A stretch of 34,632 nt of DNA from SYIM01 sp039800205. Its GTDB lineage: Bacteria; Pseudomonadota; Gammaproteobacteria; Burkholderiales; Burkholderiaceae_E. Made by a program: the position numbers and the translations under genes. Shown here piece by piece: positions 24,054-31,688 of this stretch (the first letter of the stretch is position 1; the number at the start of each line of letters is the position of its first letter). The notes under the pieces were generated by a model. The model saw only the letters and a list, made by a program, of their open reading frames with translations. It did not search any database and was not told the DNA's origin. The stretch lies in NCBI GenBank assembly GCA_039800205.1, contig JBDLRB010000068.1, positions 1 through 34,632 on the forward strand. Direction: 5' to 3'.

Positions 24054-26408
24054 ATGAGTTCAGAAACCGAATACGGCCGCTTCGGTAGCGGGCAGGCTGT
24101 TCGACGCATCGAGGATCCCGCACTCGTCACGGGGCGGGGGCGGTTCGTCGACGACTGCACCGAGGCCGGCTGTGCAGCGTTGGTGCTCTTGCGCTCACCC
24201 GTGCCCCATGCACGGATTCGCGCGATTGACCTTGAGGCCGCGCGAGCGTTGCCGGGGGTCCTTGCCCTGATCACCGGGCAGGACCTGATCGATGCGGGCG
24301 TCGGGCAGTTTCCCGGGCCGGCCGCCCACTTCAAGCGGCCAGACGGCGAGCCCGTATCGCCGTCCCCCCGCTATGCGCTCGCCCCCGATTGCGTGCGCTT
24401 CGTCGGCGAGGCGGTCGTCGCCGTGGTCGCGCAGACCGTAGAGGATGCCCGCGCTGCGCGTGACGCCATCCTGGTCGACTATGACGAATTGCCGGCGCTG
24501 TCGGGTCTGGACGCGGCCCTGGCCGAGGGCGCACCCGAAGTGTGGCCGGGCGCACCCGGCAACATCGCCGCACGCTCGTCCTATGGCGACCCGGAGGGAG
24601 TTCGCCAGGTGTTCGACCGCGCCCCCCATACCATCGCGATCGATGTCGTGAATCAACGACTGGCGCCCTCACCCCTTGAGCCGCGCGCCGTTCTCGCCGC
24701 CTGGGATACCTCGACAGAACGGCTGACCGTTCGACTCAGCAACCAGATGCCCTCGAACACGCGCAACTCAATTGCACAGTTGCTCGGGCTTCAGCGCGAG
24801 CAGGTGCGCGTCGTGGTCGGTGATGTGGGCGGCGGCTTCGGGATGAAAACCAATGCCTACCCTGAGGACATCGTCACGGCCTTCGCAAGCCGGGCGCTCA
24901 AGCGGCCCGTCAAGTGGGTCGCCGAGCGAAGCGAGGAGTTTCTGGCGGCGGTGCATGGACGATCGCTGCGCAGCCGGGCCGAGCTCGCACTGGACTCGCA
25001 TGGACGGGTCCTTGCACTGCGCATCGACACCTTGGCCGATATCGGTGCGCATGTCACGCCCTCGTCGCTCGCGATTCCGCTCCTGATCGGACCCTGGGTG
25101 TCCACCAGCGTCTACGACGTTCCGCTGGTTGATATCAAGATCTCGGCCGTCATGACCCATATCGCCCCGCTGGGTGCCTATCGGGGCGCGGGCCGCCCCG
25201 AGTCGATCTATATCATCGAGCGTCTGATGGACGCCGCCGCCCGTGCGCTGAAGATCGACCCGGCGGAGATCCGCCGCATCAATCTGATTGCCCCCGAGCA
25301 GATGCCTTACCGGAATGCAATGGGTCAGACCTATGACAGTGGCCAGTTCGAATCCCTCCTCGACCAGTGTCTGAAGCTCGCCGACTGGAGTGGGTTCGAA
25401 GAGCGCGTGTCGCAAAGCGCGCAGCGGGGACGGCTGCGCGGCCGGGGTGTGACCACCTTTCTGGAGTGGACCGGTGCCAACGTGTTCGAAGAACGCGTGA
25501 CCGTGAATGTCACGGCGGACGGCTTGATCGAGATCTTCACCGCGACTCAGGCCATGGGCCAGGGGATCGCGACCAGTTACGCGCAGCTCGCCGTCGACAT
25601 CTTCGATGTGCCCATCGAACGGGTGCGAATCATTCAGGGTGACACCGACCGCGGCGAAGGGTTTGGCAGCGGAGGCTCACGATCCCTCTTCACAGCCGGA
25701 TCGGCGGTCCGTGATGCGGCACAAAAAACGATCGATCTGGCCCGAGATCAGGCGGCCGAGACGCTCGAAGTCGCTGCGGCAGACCTTCGCTACCGGGGCG
25801 GTCGCTTCGAGGTCGTGGGAACCGACCTCGGTGTCGGGTTGTTCGATCTGGCGGCTCGCCAGCCGGATTCACGTATTTTTCTGGAATCGCGAACGCGGGT
25901 TGACGGACCAAGCTGGCCCAATGGTTGCCATATCTGCGAGGTCGAGCTTGACCCGGACACAGGGAGCACGCACATCGATCGATATCATTCGGTCAACGAT
26001 GTCGGTCGGGTGGTCAACCCGATGATTGTCGTTGGACAGCTCGATGGCGGAGCGGTCCAGGGCATCGGTCAAGCGCTGTGCGAGCAGGTGGTCTACGACG
26101 GCAGCGCGCAACTTCTGACCGCCAGCTTTCTGGATTACGCCATGCCGCGCGCGGGCGTGGTCCGTCGATTCGAGACCCAGCTCGATCAGAACACACCGTG
26201 TCTGACCAACCCCCTCGGCGTCAAGGGTGTCGGAGAGCTGGGAACAATCGGTGCCACTCCGGTGGTGGTCAGCGCCGTGCTCGATGCTGTGGCCCGGGCG
26301 GGGCTGGACGGCCGGGCGGATACGCTGCAGATGCCGCTGACCTCAGAGAAAGTCTGGCTCGCCTTGCAGGACGCTGCGAGAGAAGCCCCCCCGGGAGACG
26401 CTCGATGA
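24054..26408 (+). CDS. Molybdenum hydroxylase large subunit, form II CoxL type
   Basis: The molybdopterin-binding catalytic subunit, 784 residues. It starts MSSETEYGRFGSGQAVRRIEDP, typical of the aldehyde oxidase/xanthine dehydrogenase family, and has the Mo-cofactor segments GDVGGGFGMK, TATQAMGQGIATSY and FGSGGSRSLFTAGSA, ending with GVKGVGELGTIGA, which holds the catalytic glutamate (Glu728). The active-site loop reads AYRGAGR at residues 375-381, the form II signature; true aerobic CO dehydrogenase has AYxCSFR. The enzyme therefore most likely hydroxylates an N-heterocycle, an aldehyde or a related carbon, not CO. The ATG at 24054 is chosen over a longer frame that begins inside the small-subunit gene. 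The stop overlaps the medium-subunit start as ATGA. Confidence 0.93.
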   Translation: MSSETEYGRFGSGQAVRRIEDPALVTGRGRFVDDCTEAGCAALVLLRSPVPHARIRAIDLEAARALPGVLALITGQDLIDAGVGQFPGPAAHFKRPDGEPVSPSPRYALAPDCVRFVGEAVVAVVAQTVEDARAARDAILVDYDELPALSGLDAALAEGAPEVWPGAPGNIAARSSYGDPEGVRQVFDRAPHTIAIDVVNQRLAPSPLEPRAVLAAWDTSTERLTVRLSNQMPSNTRNSIAQLLGLQREQVRVVVGDVGGGFGMKTNAYPEDIVTAFASRALKRPVKWVAERSEEFLAAVHGRSLRSRAELALDSHGRVLALRIDTLADIGAHVTPSSLAIPLLIGPWVSTSVYDVPLVDIKISAVMTHIAPLGAYRGAGRPESIYIIERLMDAAARALKIDPAEIRRINLIAPEQMPYRNAMGQTYDSGQFESLLDQCLKLADWSGFEERVSQSAQRGRLRGRGVTTFLEWTGANVFEERVTVNVTADGLIEIFTATQAMGQGIATSYAQLAVDIFDVPIERVRIIQGDTDRGEGFGSGGSRSLFTAGSAVRDAAQKTIDLARDQAAETLEVAAADLRYRGGRFEVVGTDLGVGLFDLAARQPDSRIFLESRTRVDGPSWPNGCHICEVELDPDTGSTHIDRYHSVNDVGRVVNPMIVVGQLDGGAVQGIGQALCEQVVYDGSAQLLTASFLDYAMPRAGVVRRFETQLDQNTPCLTNPLGVKGVGELGTIGATPVVVSAVLDAVARAGLDGRADTLQMPLTSEKVWLALQDAAREAPPGDAR

Positions 26409-27199
26409 ACGATTTCAATTTCCATCGGCCCGCAGCCATTCAGGACGCCTCGATGTTGATGAGCCAGCGGACAGACCCTCGCTTCATCGCGGGCGGGATG
26501 TCGCTGCTTCCTGCGATGAAACTCGGCTTTTCGGCGCCGACCGACCTGATTGACCTGTCCCAGCTTCCTGGGCTTCGAGGGATCGAGCAGCGGGGCGAGC
26601 GCCTCTGGATCGGCGCGATGACCTCACACGCTGAGGTCGCTCGATCTGCGCTCGTACGGGACATGCTGCCCGCCTTGGGCGCGCTGGCTGCTGGAATCGG
26701 CGACCGCCAGGTTCGTGCGCGGGGGACCCTGGGTGGCAGCCTTGCCAACAATGATCCAGCCGCCTGCTATCCAGCGGGTGTCCTCGCGCTGGCCGCGACG
26801 ATCGAGACCCACCAACGGGTGATCGAGGCGGACGACTTCTTTCAGGGCATCTACCAGACCGCCTTGCAGCCGGACGAGATCATCACCGGCGTCTCGTTCC
26901 GGCGCCCGCTCTGGGCGCGATACCTGAAATTTCATCAACCCGCCTCGCACTACGCATTGATCGGCGTATGCGTCGCCCGCACAGCAGACGGCGTGCGGGT
27001 CGCGGTGACGGGTGGAGGAAGCGGCGTCTTTCGCTGCCACGCGCTCGAGCAAGCGCTGGCGGCGCGATGGCATCCGGAGGCCTGTCGCAGCGTCGATGTG
27101 GATACCTCCGAACTGGGGTCCGACCTGCACGCCTCGGCCCGCTACCGCGCTCACCTGATCGGTGTCCTGACGGCCCGCGCCGTCGCCGAATCGCTCTGA
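26405..27199 (+). CDS. Molybdenum hydroxylase medium subunit, FAD-binding
   Basis: The FAD subunit of the same enzyme, 264 residues from the ATG at 26405. It has the two flavin motifs of the CoxM/XdhA family: FIAGGMSLLPAMK (residues 27-39) and RGTLGGSLANNDPAA (106-120), and a C-terminal CO-dehydrogenase flavoprotein-like domain. With the small and large subunits it forms the usual Mo - Fe-S - Fe-S - FAD chain. The gene order is small-large-medium rather than the M-S-L order of true cox operons. It overlaps the large-subunit gene by 4 bases and lies 24 bases ahead of the PLP enzyme, so all four should be one transcript. No Mo-cofactor insertion or chaperone gene (XdhC, CoxD, CoxE, CoxF type) is present in the window. 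Confidence 0.92.
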   Translation: MNDFNFHRPAAIQDASMLMSQRTDPRFIAGGMSLLPAMKLGFSAPTDLIDLSQLPGLRGIEQRGERLWIGAMTSHAEVARSALVRDMLPALGALAAGIGDRQVRARGTLGGSLANNDPAACYPAGVLALAATIETHQRVIEADDFFQGIYQTALQPDEIITGVSFRRPLWARYLKFHQPASHYALIGVCVARTADGVRVAVTGGGSGVFRCHALEQALAARWHPEACRSVDVDTSELGSDLHASARYRAHLIGVLTARAVAESL

Positions 27200-27223
27200 T
27201 TTCCTGTCCCGACGGAGTCCAAC

Positions 27224-28240
27224 ATGGATCTTGCCCGCTTTCCGCGCCGCCGCTACACCGAGGGCGTCACACCGCTCGAATTCCTGCCCAATTTCACGCG
27301 TGCGCTGGATGGACCGAATGTGTACATCAAGCGCGACGATATGCTCGGCTTGGCACCCGGCGGAAACAAGACGCGAAAACTTGAATTCCTGGTCGCCGAA
27401 GCCTTGGCTCAGGGAGCCGACACCTTGATCACCTGCGGTGCGGTGCAATCGAATCACTGCAGGCTGACACTCGCTGCGGCGGTCCGTGAGGGTCTCAAGT
27501 GCCAGCTGGTGCTCGAAGAGCGAATCGCCAACAGCTACGACGTTCATGCCAACGGAAACAATTTCATGTTCCGGCTGATGGGGGTCGAGCGGGTCAAGGT
27601 CGTACCGGGTGGCGCTGACATTGCAGGCGCGATGCAATCTCTGGCCGACGATCTCGCCCGGCAGGGCCGGAAGGCCTACATCATCCCTGGGGGGGGTTCC
27701 AACGCACTCGGTGCACTGGGCTACGTTGCAGCCGCCCAGGAGATCCTCTCGCAGACCTTTGAGAAAGGGTTGCGGATCGACCGGATCGTCGTGGCCTCTG
27801 GAAGCTCCGGCACCCACGCGGGGATTGTGGTGGGCCTCCATGGCTTCAATGCCGACATACCGGTGATCGGGATCGGAGTCAGTCGCGACCCCGAACAGCA
27901 GGTGCCGCTGGTCACGCGTGAAGCCGAACAAACGGCCCAACTGCTGGGCCTGCGGGGAACCTTGCCCGCCACCTCGGTCGTGACCAACGGTGAATACTGG
28001 CGCCCCAAGTACTCAGTGCCCAACGCCCGTATGGTCGAAGCCGTCCAGATGCTGGCGCGTACGGAAGCCATCCTGCTGGACCCGACCTATACGGGCAAGA
28101 CCATGGCCGGTCTGATCGGCCTTTCGCGCCAGGGCGTCCTCAAAAAGGGGGAGAACGTGCTTTTTCTCCACACAGGCGGCCTGCCCGCGCTTTATGCATC
28201 GATGCCCGCCGTGCTGGGCGAAGAGCCGGTCGCCGACTGA
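27224..28240 (+). CDS. PLP enzyme of the D-cysteine desulfhydrase / ACC deaminase / cysteate lyase family
   Basis: A 338-residue fold type II PLP enzyme. It has RFPRR near the start, the PLP lysine Lys49 in GGNKTRKLEF, the substrate-carboxylate loop AVQSNHCR (residues 73-80), the phosphate-binding GSSGTHAG, and the C-terminal LLDPTYTGKTMAGL and FLHTGGLPALY. Sequence features match D-cysteine desulfhydrase (DcyD) and L-cysteate sulfo-lyase (CuyA) best; the closely related 1-aminocyclopropane-1-carboxylate deaminase is less likely. These enzymes release ammonia, with or without sulfide or sulfite, and leave a 2-oxo acid. A Shine-Dalgarno CGGAG precedes the ATG. The gene ends 49 bases inside the oppositely directed ligase gene. 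The substrate is not settled. Confidence 0.88.
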   Translation: MDLARFPRRRYTEGVTPLEFLPNFTRALDGPNVYIKRDDMLGLAPGGNKTRKLEFLVAEALAQGADTLITCGAVQSNHCRLTLAAAVREGLKCQLVLEERIANSYDVHANGNNFMFRLMGVERVKVVPGGADIAGAMQSLADDLARQGRKAYIIPGGGSNALGALGYVAAAQEILSQTFEKGLRIDRIVVASGSSGTHAGIVVGLHGFNADIPVIGIGVSRDPEQQVPLVTREAEQTAQLLGLRGTLPATSVVTNGEYWRPKYSVPNARMVEAVQMLARTEAILLDPTYTGKTMAGLIGLSRQGVLKKGENVLFLHTGGLPALYASMPAVLGEEPVAD

Positions 28241-29916
28241 TTCTCACGGGCCTGCAGCTCACGCCATAGCACCTTGCCGGCGGGCGAACGCGGCAAGGAC
28301 GAGACCTGTTCGACCACGCGCGGCACCTTGTAGGCGGCCATCCGGTCACGCGCCCAGGCGCCGATCGCCTCGGCCGTGCAGGCGGACTCGTATCCGGGCC
28401 GAGGCACAATCAGCGCCTTGACGGTTTCGCCCCGATAAGGATCGCGGGTCCCGATGACGCAGACCTCCTGAATCGCCGGATGAGCGAAAAGCATGTTCTC
28501 GACCTCGGCCGGCCAGACCTTCAAGCCACTTGCGTTGATCATCCGCTTCAGTCGATCGACCATCGTGTAGTAGCCCTGTTCATCGAACTGCCCCAGGTCG
28601 CCCGTCCGAAAAAAGCGCTGTCCGTCAATCTCGATAAACGCGGCCTCAGTGTCCTCCGGACGTCCCCAGTACCCCTGAAAGACCTGCGGGCCGTGAACAA
28701 CGATCTCGCCCGTCTGCCCGGGACCGAGAAGCTGGCCCGTGTCCGGATCGATGACTCGAGCGTCGACACCGATGTAGGGCACACCGAGACACTGCGCACG
28801 GGGCGCATTGAGCGGGTTACTGTGGCACGGAGCAGCAGTCTCGGTCAGGCCGTAGCCCTCGATGTACGCCAGCCCGTACTGTTCGCGCAAACGCTCGGCG
28901 ATCGCGCGTGGCATCGCGGCGCCGCCGCCCCCGATGTAGCGCAAACTCGACAGGTCGTACTCTTCACCCCCTGTCGACGCAAGCAGATCAATCAACATGG
29001 TCGAGATCGACCCCCAGGAACTGACGCGATACCGAGCGATCAGGTGACCCGCCAGCGCACGATCCCACCGCGGCATCACCACCACACTGGCGCCGGTGTA
29101 GATCGGAATGTTCATACCCGACTGCATGCCCGTGATGTGATAGGGCGGCAGTACGGACAGGACGGTATCCGCCGCACATGCACCACTCCAGAGCGGTCCG
29201 GCTACGACGTTGTGCCCGACTGAGCGGTGGCTGTGCATGCACCCCTTGGGCTGCCCGGTTGTCCCGGAGGTATAGCCCAGCAAGATCAGGTCATCGATCT
29301 GACCGTCATACGGATCGGGCACAGCGCCTGCCGCCATCGCGTCCGACCAGGCGGTCGCGCCGGGCGGCATGGGATGCGTGCTCCGCAACCAGTTGTCCCA
29401 GGACGGCGGCACACTGTGATCGGCCCGGCACTCAGCGCCCATGTAATCGCTGTATCGTGCGACCAGCAGGGCATCGATCGGGCCCCCCGCCGCCCTCACC
29501 TCAGCCGCGATATCGGCCGCACAGACGGCCACCCGTGCGCCCGAATCACTCAGATAGTGCGTGAACTCCGCCTGCCGTGACATCGGGTTAGCCGTCACGA
29601 CGACGGCCCGCGCACGCATCGCGGCGTAATACGCAATGACGAACTGTGGCGAGTTCTGCAGAGCAAGCATGACCCGATCGCCCGGCTTGACCCCCGCGTG
29701 CCGGACCAGCCATCCGGCAAGCGTCTCGCAGTGCTGCCGCAGCATGCGAAATGTGAGCGCCCGTCCAAAGAAGATCAGCGCATCCTTGTCCGGGTAGCGC
29801 CGAGCGGTCACGTCCAGATTGTCCCAGAGCGTGGTGGCCGACTGAGGAAGATGAGCAGGAACCCGCCTCGGCCAGACCGCGCGGTGAGGAGCATCAATAT
29901 CGAAAGGCGTGCGCAT
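28192..29916 (-). CDS. AMP-forming acyl-CoA synthetase
   Basis: A 574-residue member of the ANL superfamily that activates a carboxylic acid as acyl-AMP and then acyl-CoA. It carries the P-loop YTSGTTGQPKGCMHSHRS, the GYGLTETAAPCHSN motif, FRTGDLGQFDEQGYY, the hinge region DRLKRMINASGLKVWPAEVE and the C-terminal catalytic lysine in SPAGKVLWREL. The pattern is that of medium/long-chain fatty-acid or aryl-acid ligases; the exact acid is unknown. The ATG at 29916 (MRTPFDIDAPHRAVWP) is chosen because the family homology starts there; a longer frame to ATG at 29967 is possible. It points against the two plus-strand operons on either side, and its 3' end overlaps the PLP-enzyme gene by 49 bases. 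Confidence 0.92.
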   Translation of the reverse strand: MRTPFDIDAPHRAVWPRRVPAHLPQSATTLWDNLDVTARRYPDKDALIFFGRALTFRMLRQHCETLAGWLVRHAGVKPGDRVMLALQNSPQFVIAYYAAMRARAVVVTANPMSRQAEFTHYLSDSGARVAVCAADIAAEVRAAGGPIDALLVARYSDYMGAECRADHSVPPSWDNWLRSTHPMPPGATAWSDAMAAGAVPDPYDGQIDDLILLGYTSGTTGQPKGCMHSHRSVGHNVVAGPLWSGACAADTVLSVLPPYHITGMQSGMNIPIYTGASVVVMPRWDRALAGHLIARYRVSSWGSISTMLIDLLASTGGEEYDLSSLRYIGGGGAAMPRAIAERLREQYGLAYIEGYGLTETAAPCHSNPLNAPRAQCLGVPYIGVDARVIDPDTGQLLGPGQTGEIVVHGPQVFQGYWGRPEDTEAAFIEIDGQRFFRTGDLGQFDEQGYYTMVDRLKRMINASGLKVWPAEVENMLFAHPAIQEVCVIGTRDPYRGETVKALIVPRPGYESACTAEAIGAWARDRMAAYKVPRVVEQVSSLPRSPAGKVLWRELQARENQSATGSSPSTAGIDA

Positions 29917-29981
29917 GATGAGATCGAAAAGCCGTTGCCGCTGCGATAGTATCCGACCACGGCTCATTTCAGGACGATGCG

Positions 29982-31661
29982 ATGTTCGGACCTCAACACG
30001 CGACGCGGTATGCTCCGTTCGATTGCCAGAAGCAACCCGCGACGGGGTCGCGCGCAATGGTGGTCAGCAATCATCCCCTGGCCTCGAGCGCGGCCAGTCA
30101 GATGCTCCTGGAGGGAGGCAACGCCATCGATGCGGCGGTTGCTGCGCTGTTTGCGCTGACCGTCGTCGAGCCGATGATGGTGGGCATTCTCGGTGGCGGA
30201 CTCACACACCTTCGTACGGCCAACGGTCAGCATACGGTGATCGATGCACTGAGCACTGCGCCGATGCGCGCCCGCCCCGACATGTATGACCCGCTGTCCA
30301 CTTCGCTCGAGCGCTACCGCGAAACCCGCGATCGGGCCAACGAATACGGCGCGCGGGCGGTCGCTGTGCCCGGGGCTCTGGCCGGCTGGTGCGCACTGCT
30401 GCAGGCCCACGGGACCGTATCGCTCGCCGACGTGATGGCTCCGGCGATTCGATACGCCGCCGAGGGCTTCACGGTCACGCCCTACCTCGCCACGAACGCC
30501 GAACTCCACGCGGCCCCGATCGCCCGGGACCCCGGGCTCGCCCGGCTCTTCTTGCCGAACGGGCGTCCGGTCAAGGCAGGCGAAAAGTTGGTCCAGTCCG
30601 ACTACGCACAAAGCCTTCGGCTGATTGCTCGCGAGGGTGCCCGAGCCCTGTACGACGGCCCGCTCGGTCATGCGCTGGTGAGCGATCTCGCGCGCCGCGG
30701 CGGTCTCATGACCCAGGACGACCTCACGGGTTATCGGGTTCGCGAGCGTGCAACGATTCACGGCCAGTACCGGGGCTTTGAAATCGTCGGGCCCCCACCC
30801 CCGGCATCGTCGGGGGTCCACATCATTCAGATGCTGAATGTGCTCGAGCATTTCGATTTGCGTGCGCTCGGTTTTGGTTCGTCTCAGACGATCCATCTGA
30901 TCGCCGAAGCCCTCGACATGGCCTTTGCCGATCGAGCCTTTGCGACGGCCGATCCAGATTTTGTCGACGTGCCGGTCGAAACACTCATCTCGAAGGCCTA
31001 TGCGGCTCAGCGACGCACGGAAATTGACCCCGAGCGCGCCCAATTCTGGCAGGCCGGTCTTCCACGCTACGAATCCAATGACACAACGCATCTGACCGTG
31101 GCCGACGCCGACGGGAACGTCGTCGCGAGCACCCACACGATCAACGGTCTGTTTGGTGCCTGCGTGCAAATCGACGGTACAGGCATGCTCGCGAACAACT
31201 ACATGTACAACTTCGATCCCCACCCGGGTCATGCGCTGTCGGTCGCGGCCGGCAAGCGCGTCTTCACGTCGATGTCGCCCATGATGGTGTTGCGGGACAA
31301 GCGCCCGGTCGCCGCGCTGGGTTTGCCGGGCGGATTGCGGATTTTCCCCTCCGCGCTCCAGGCGCTGATCAACTTGATCGACCACGGCATGAGCCTTCAG
31401 GAGGCCGTCGAGGCGCCTCGGGTCTGGACGGAAGGGGGCGTGCTCGAAATCGAGGAATCGATTCCAGCCGAGGTCGAGGAAGCACTGACCCGGATGGGTC
31501 ATCAAGTTGTTCGGGTGCCGCGGATCGCCGGGGGCATGAATGCGATCGGCTTTGGGCCGGATGGCCTGCTCACGGGTGCCGCCTGCTGGCGGGCGGATGG
31601 CACGCCGGTTGGCATTTCCGGCGGGCTGGCCCGGGCGGGCGTCGGCTTTTCAATTGCGTGA
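29982..31661 (+). CDS. Gamma-glutamyltransferase-superfamily Ntn hydrolase, probably not acting on gamma-glutamyl groups
   Basis: A 559-residue self-processing Ntn hydrolase of the GGT superfamily. It lacks a signal peptide, unlike periplasmic GGT, so it is probably cytoplasmic. The processing and nucleophile motif SNDTTHLTV gives Thr368 as the predicted N-terminal threonine, and the full GGT signature continues GNVVASTHTINGLFG. Aligning without gaps to E. coli GGT from Thr391, the residues that hold the alpha-amine are changed: Gln430 becomes Tyr407 and Asp433 becomes Asn410, while Asn411 is kept (Asn388). The alpha-carboxylate arginine Arg114 is Leu90 and Ser462 is Thr429. The lid-loop region is about ten residues shorter. 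It should therefore hydrolyse another amide; oxamate amidohydrolase (HpxW) and cephalosporin acylases are non-glutamyl relatives. It is 27 bases ahead of the dehydrogenase gene. Confidence 0.85.
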   Translation: MFGPQHATRYAPFDCQKQPATGSRAMVVSNHPLASSAASQMLLEGGNAIDAAVAALFALTVVEPMMVGILGGGLTHLRTANGQHTVIDALSTAPMRARPDMYDPLSTSLERYRETRDRANEYGARAVAVPGALAGWCALLQAHGTVSLADVMAPAIRYAAEGFTVTPYLATNAELHAAPIARDPGLARLFLPNGRPVKAGEKLVQSDYAQSLRLIAREGARALYDGPLGHALVSDLARRGGLMTQDDLTGYRVRERATIHGQYRGFEIVGPPPPASSGVHIIQMLNVLEHFDLRALGFGSSQTIHLIAEALDMAFADRAFATADPDFVDVPVETLISKAYAAQRRTEIDPERAQFWQAGLPRYESNDTTHLTVADADGNVVASTHTINGLFGACVQIDGTGMLANNYMYNFDPHPGHALSVAAGKRVFTSMSPMMVLRDKRPVAALGLPGGLRIFPSALQALINLIDHGMSLQEAVEAPRVWTEGGVLEIEESIPAEVEEALTRMGHQVVRVPRIAGGMNAIGFGPDGLLTGAACWRADGTPVGISGGLARAGVGFSIA

Positions 31662-31688
31662 ACTTTTTTGTCAGACGAGGGTGGTGCC

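Noticed and set aside
24054..26408. True aerobic carbon monoxide dehydrogenase
   Set aside because: The active-site loop is AYRGAGR and lacks the AYxCSFR cysteine that binds copper in real CO dehydrogenase.
26624..27940. 438-codon minus-strand frame opposite the FAD subunit and PLP enzyme
   Set aside because: It runs across two well-supported genes and shows no family features.
29964..31505. 513-codon minus-strand frame opposite the GGT-like gene
   Set aside because: It is a GC-rich shadow with no recognisable motifs; the plus strand has the full GGT catalytic signature.
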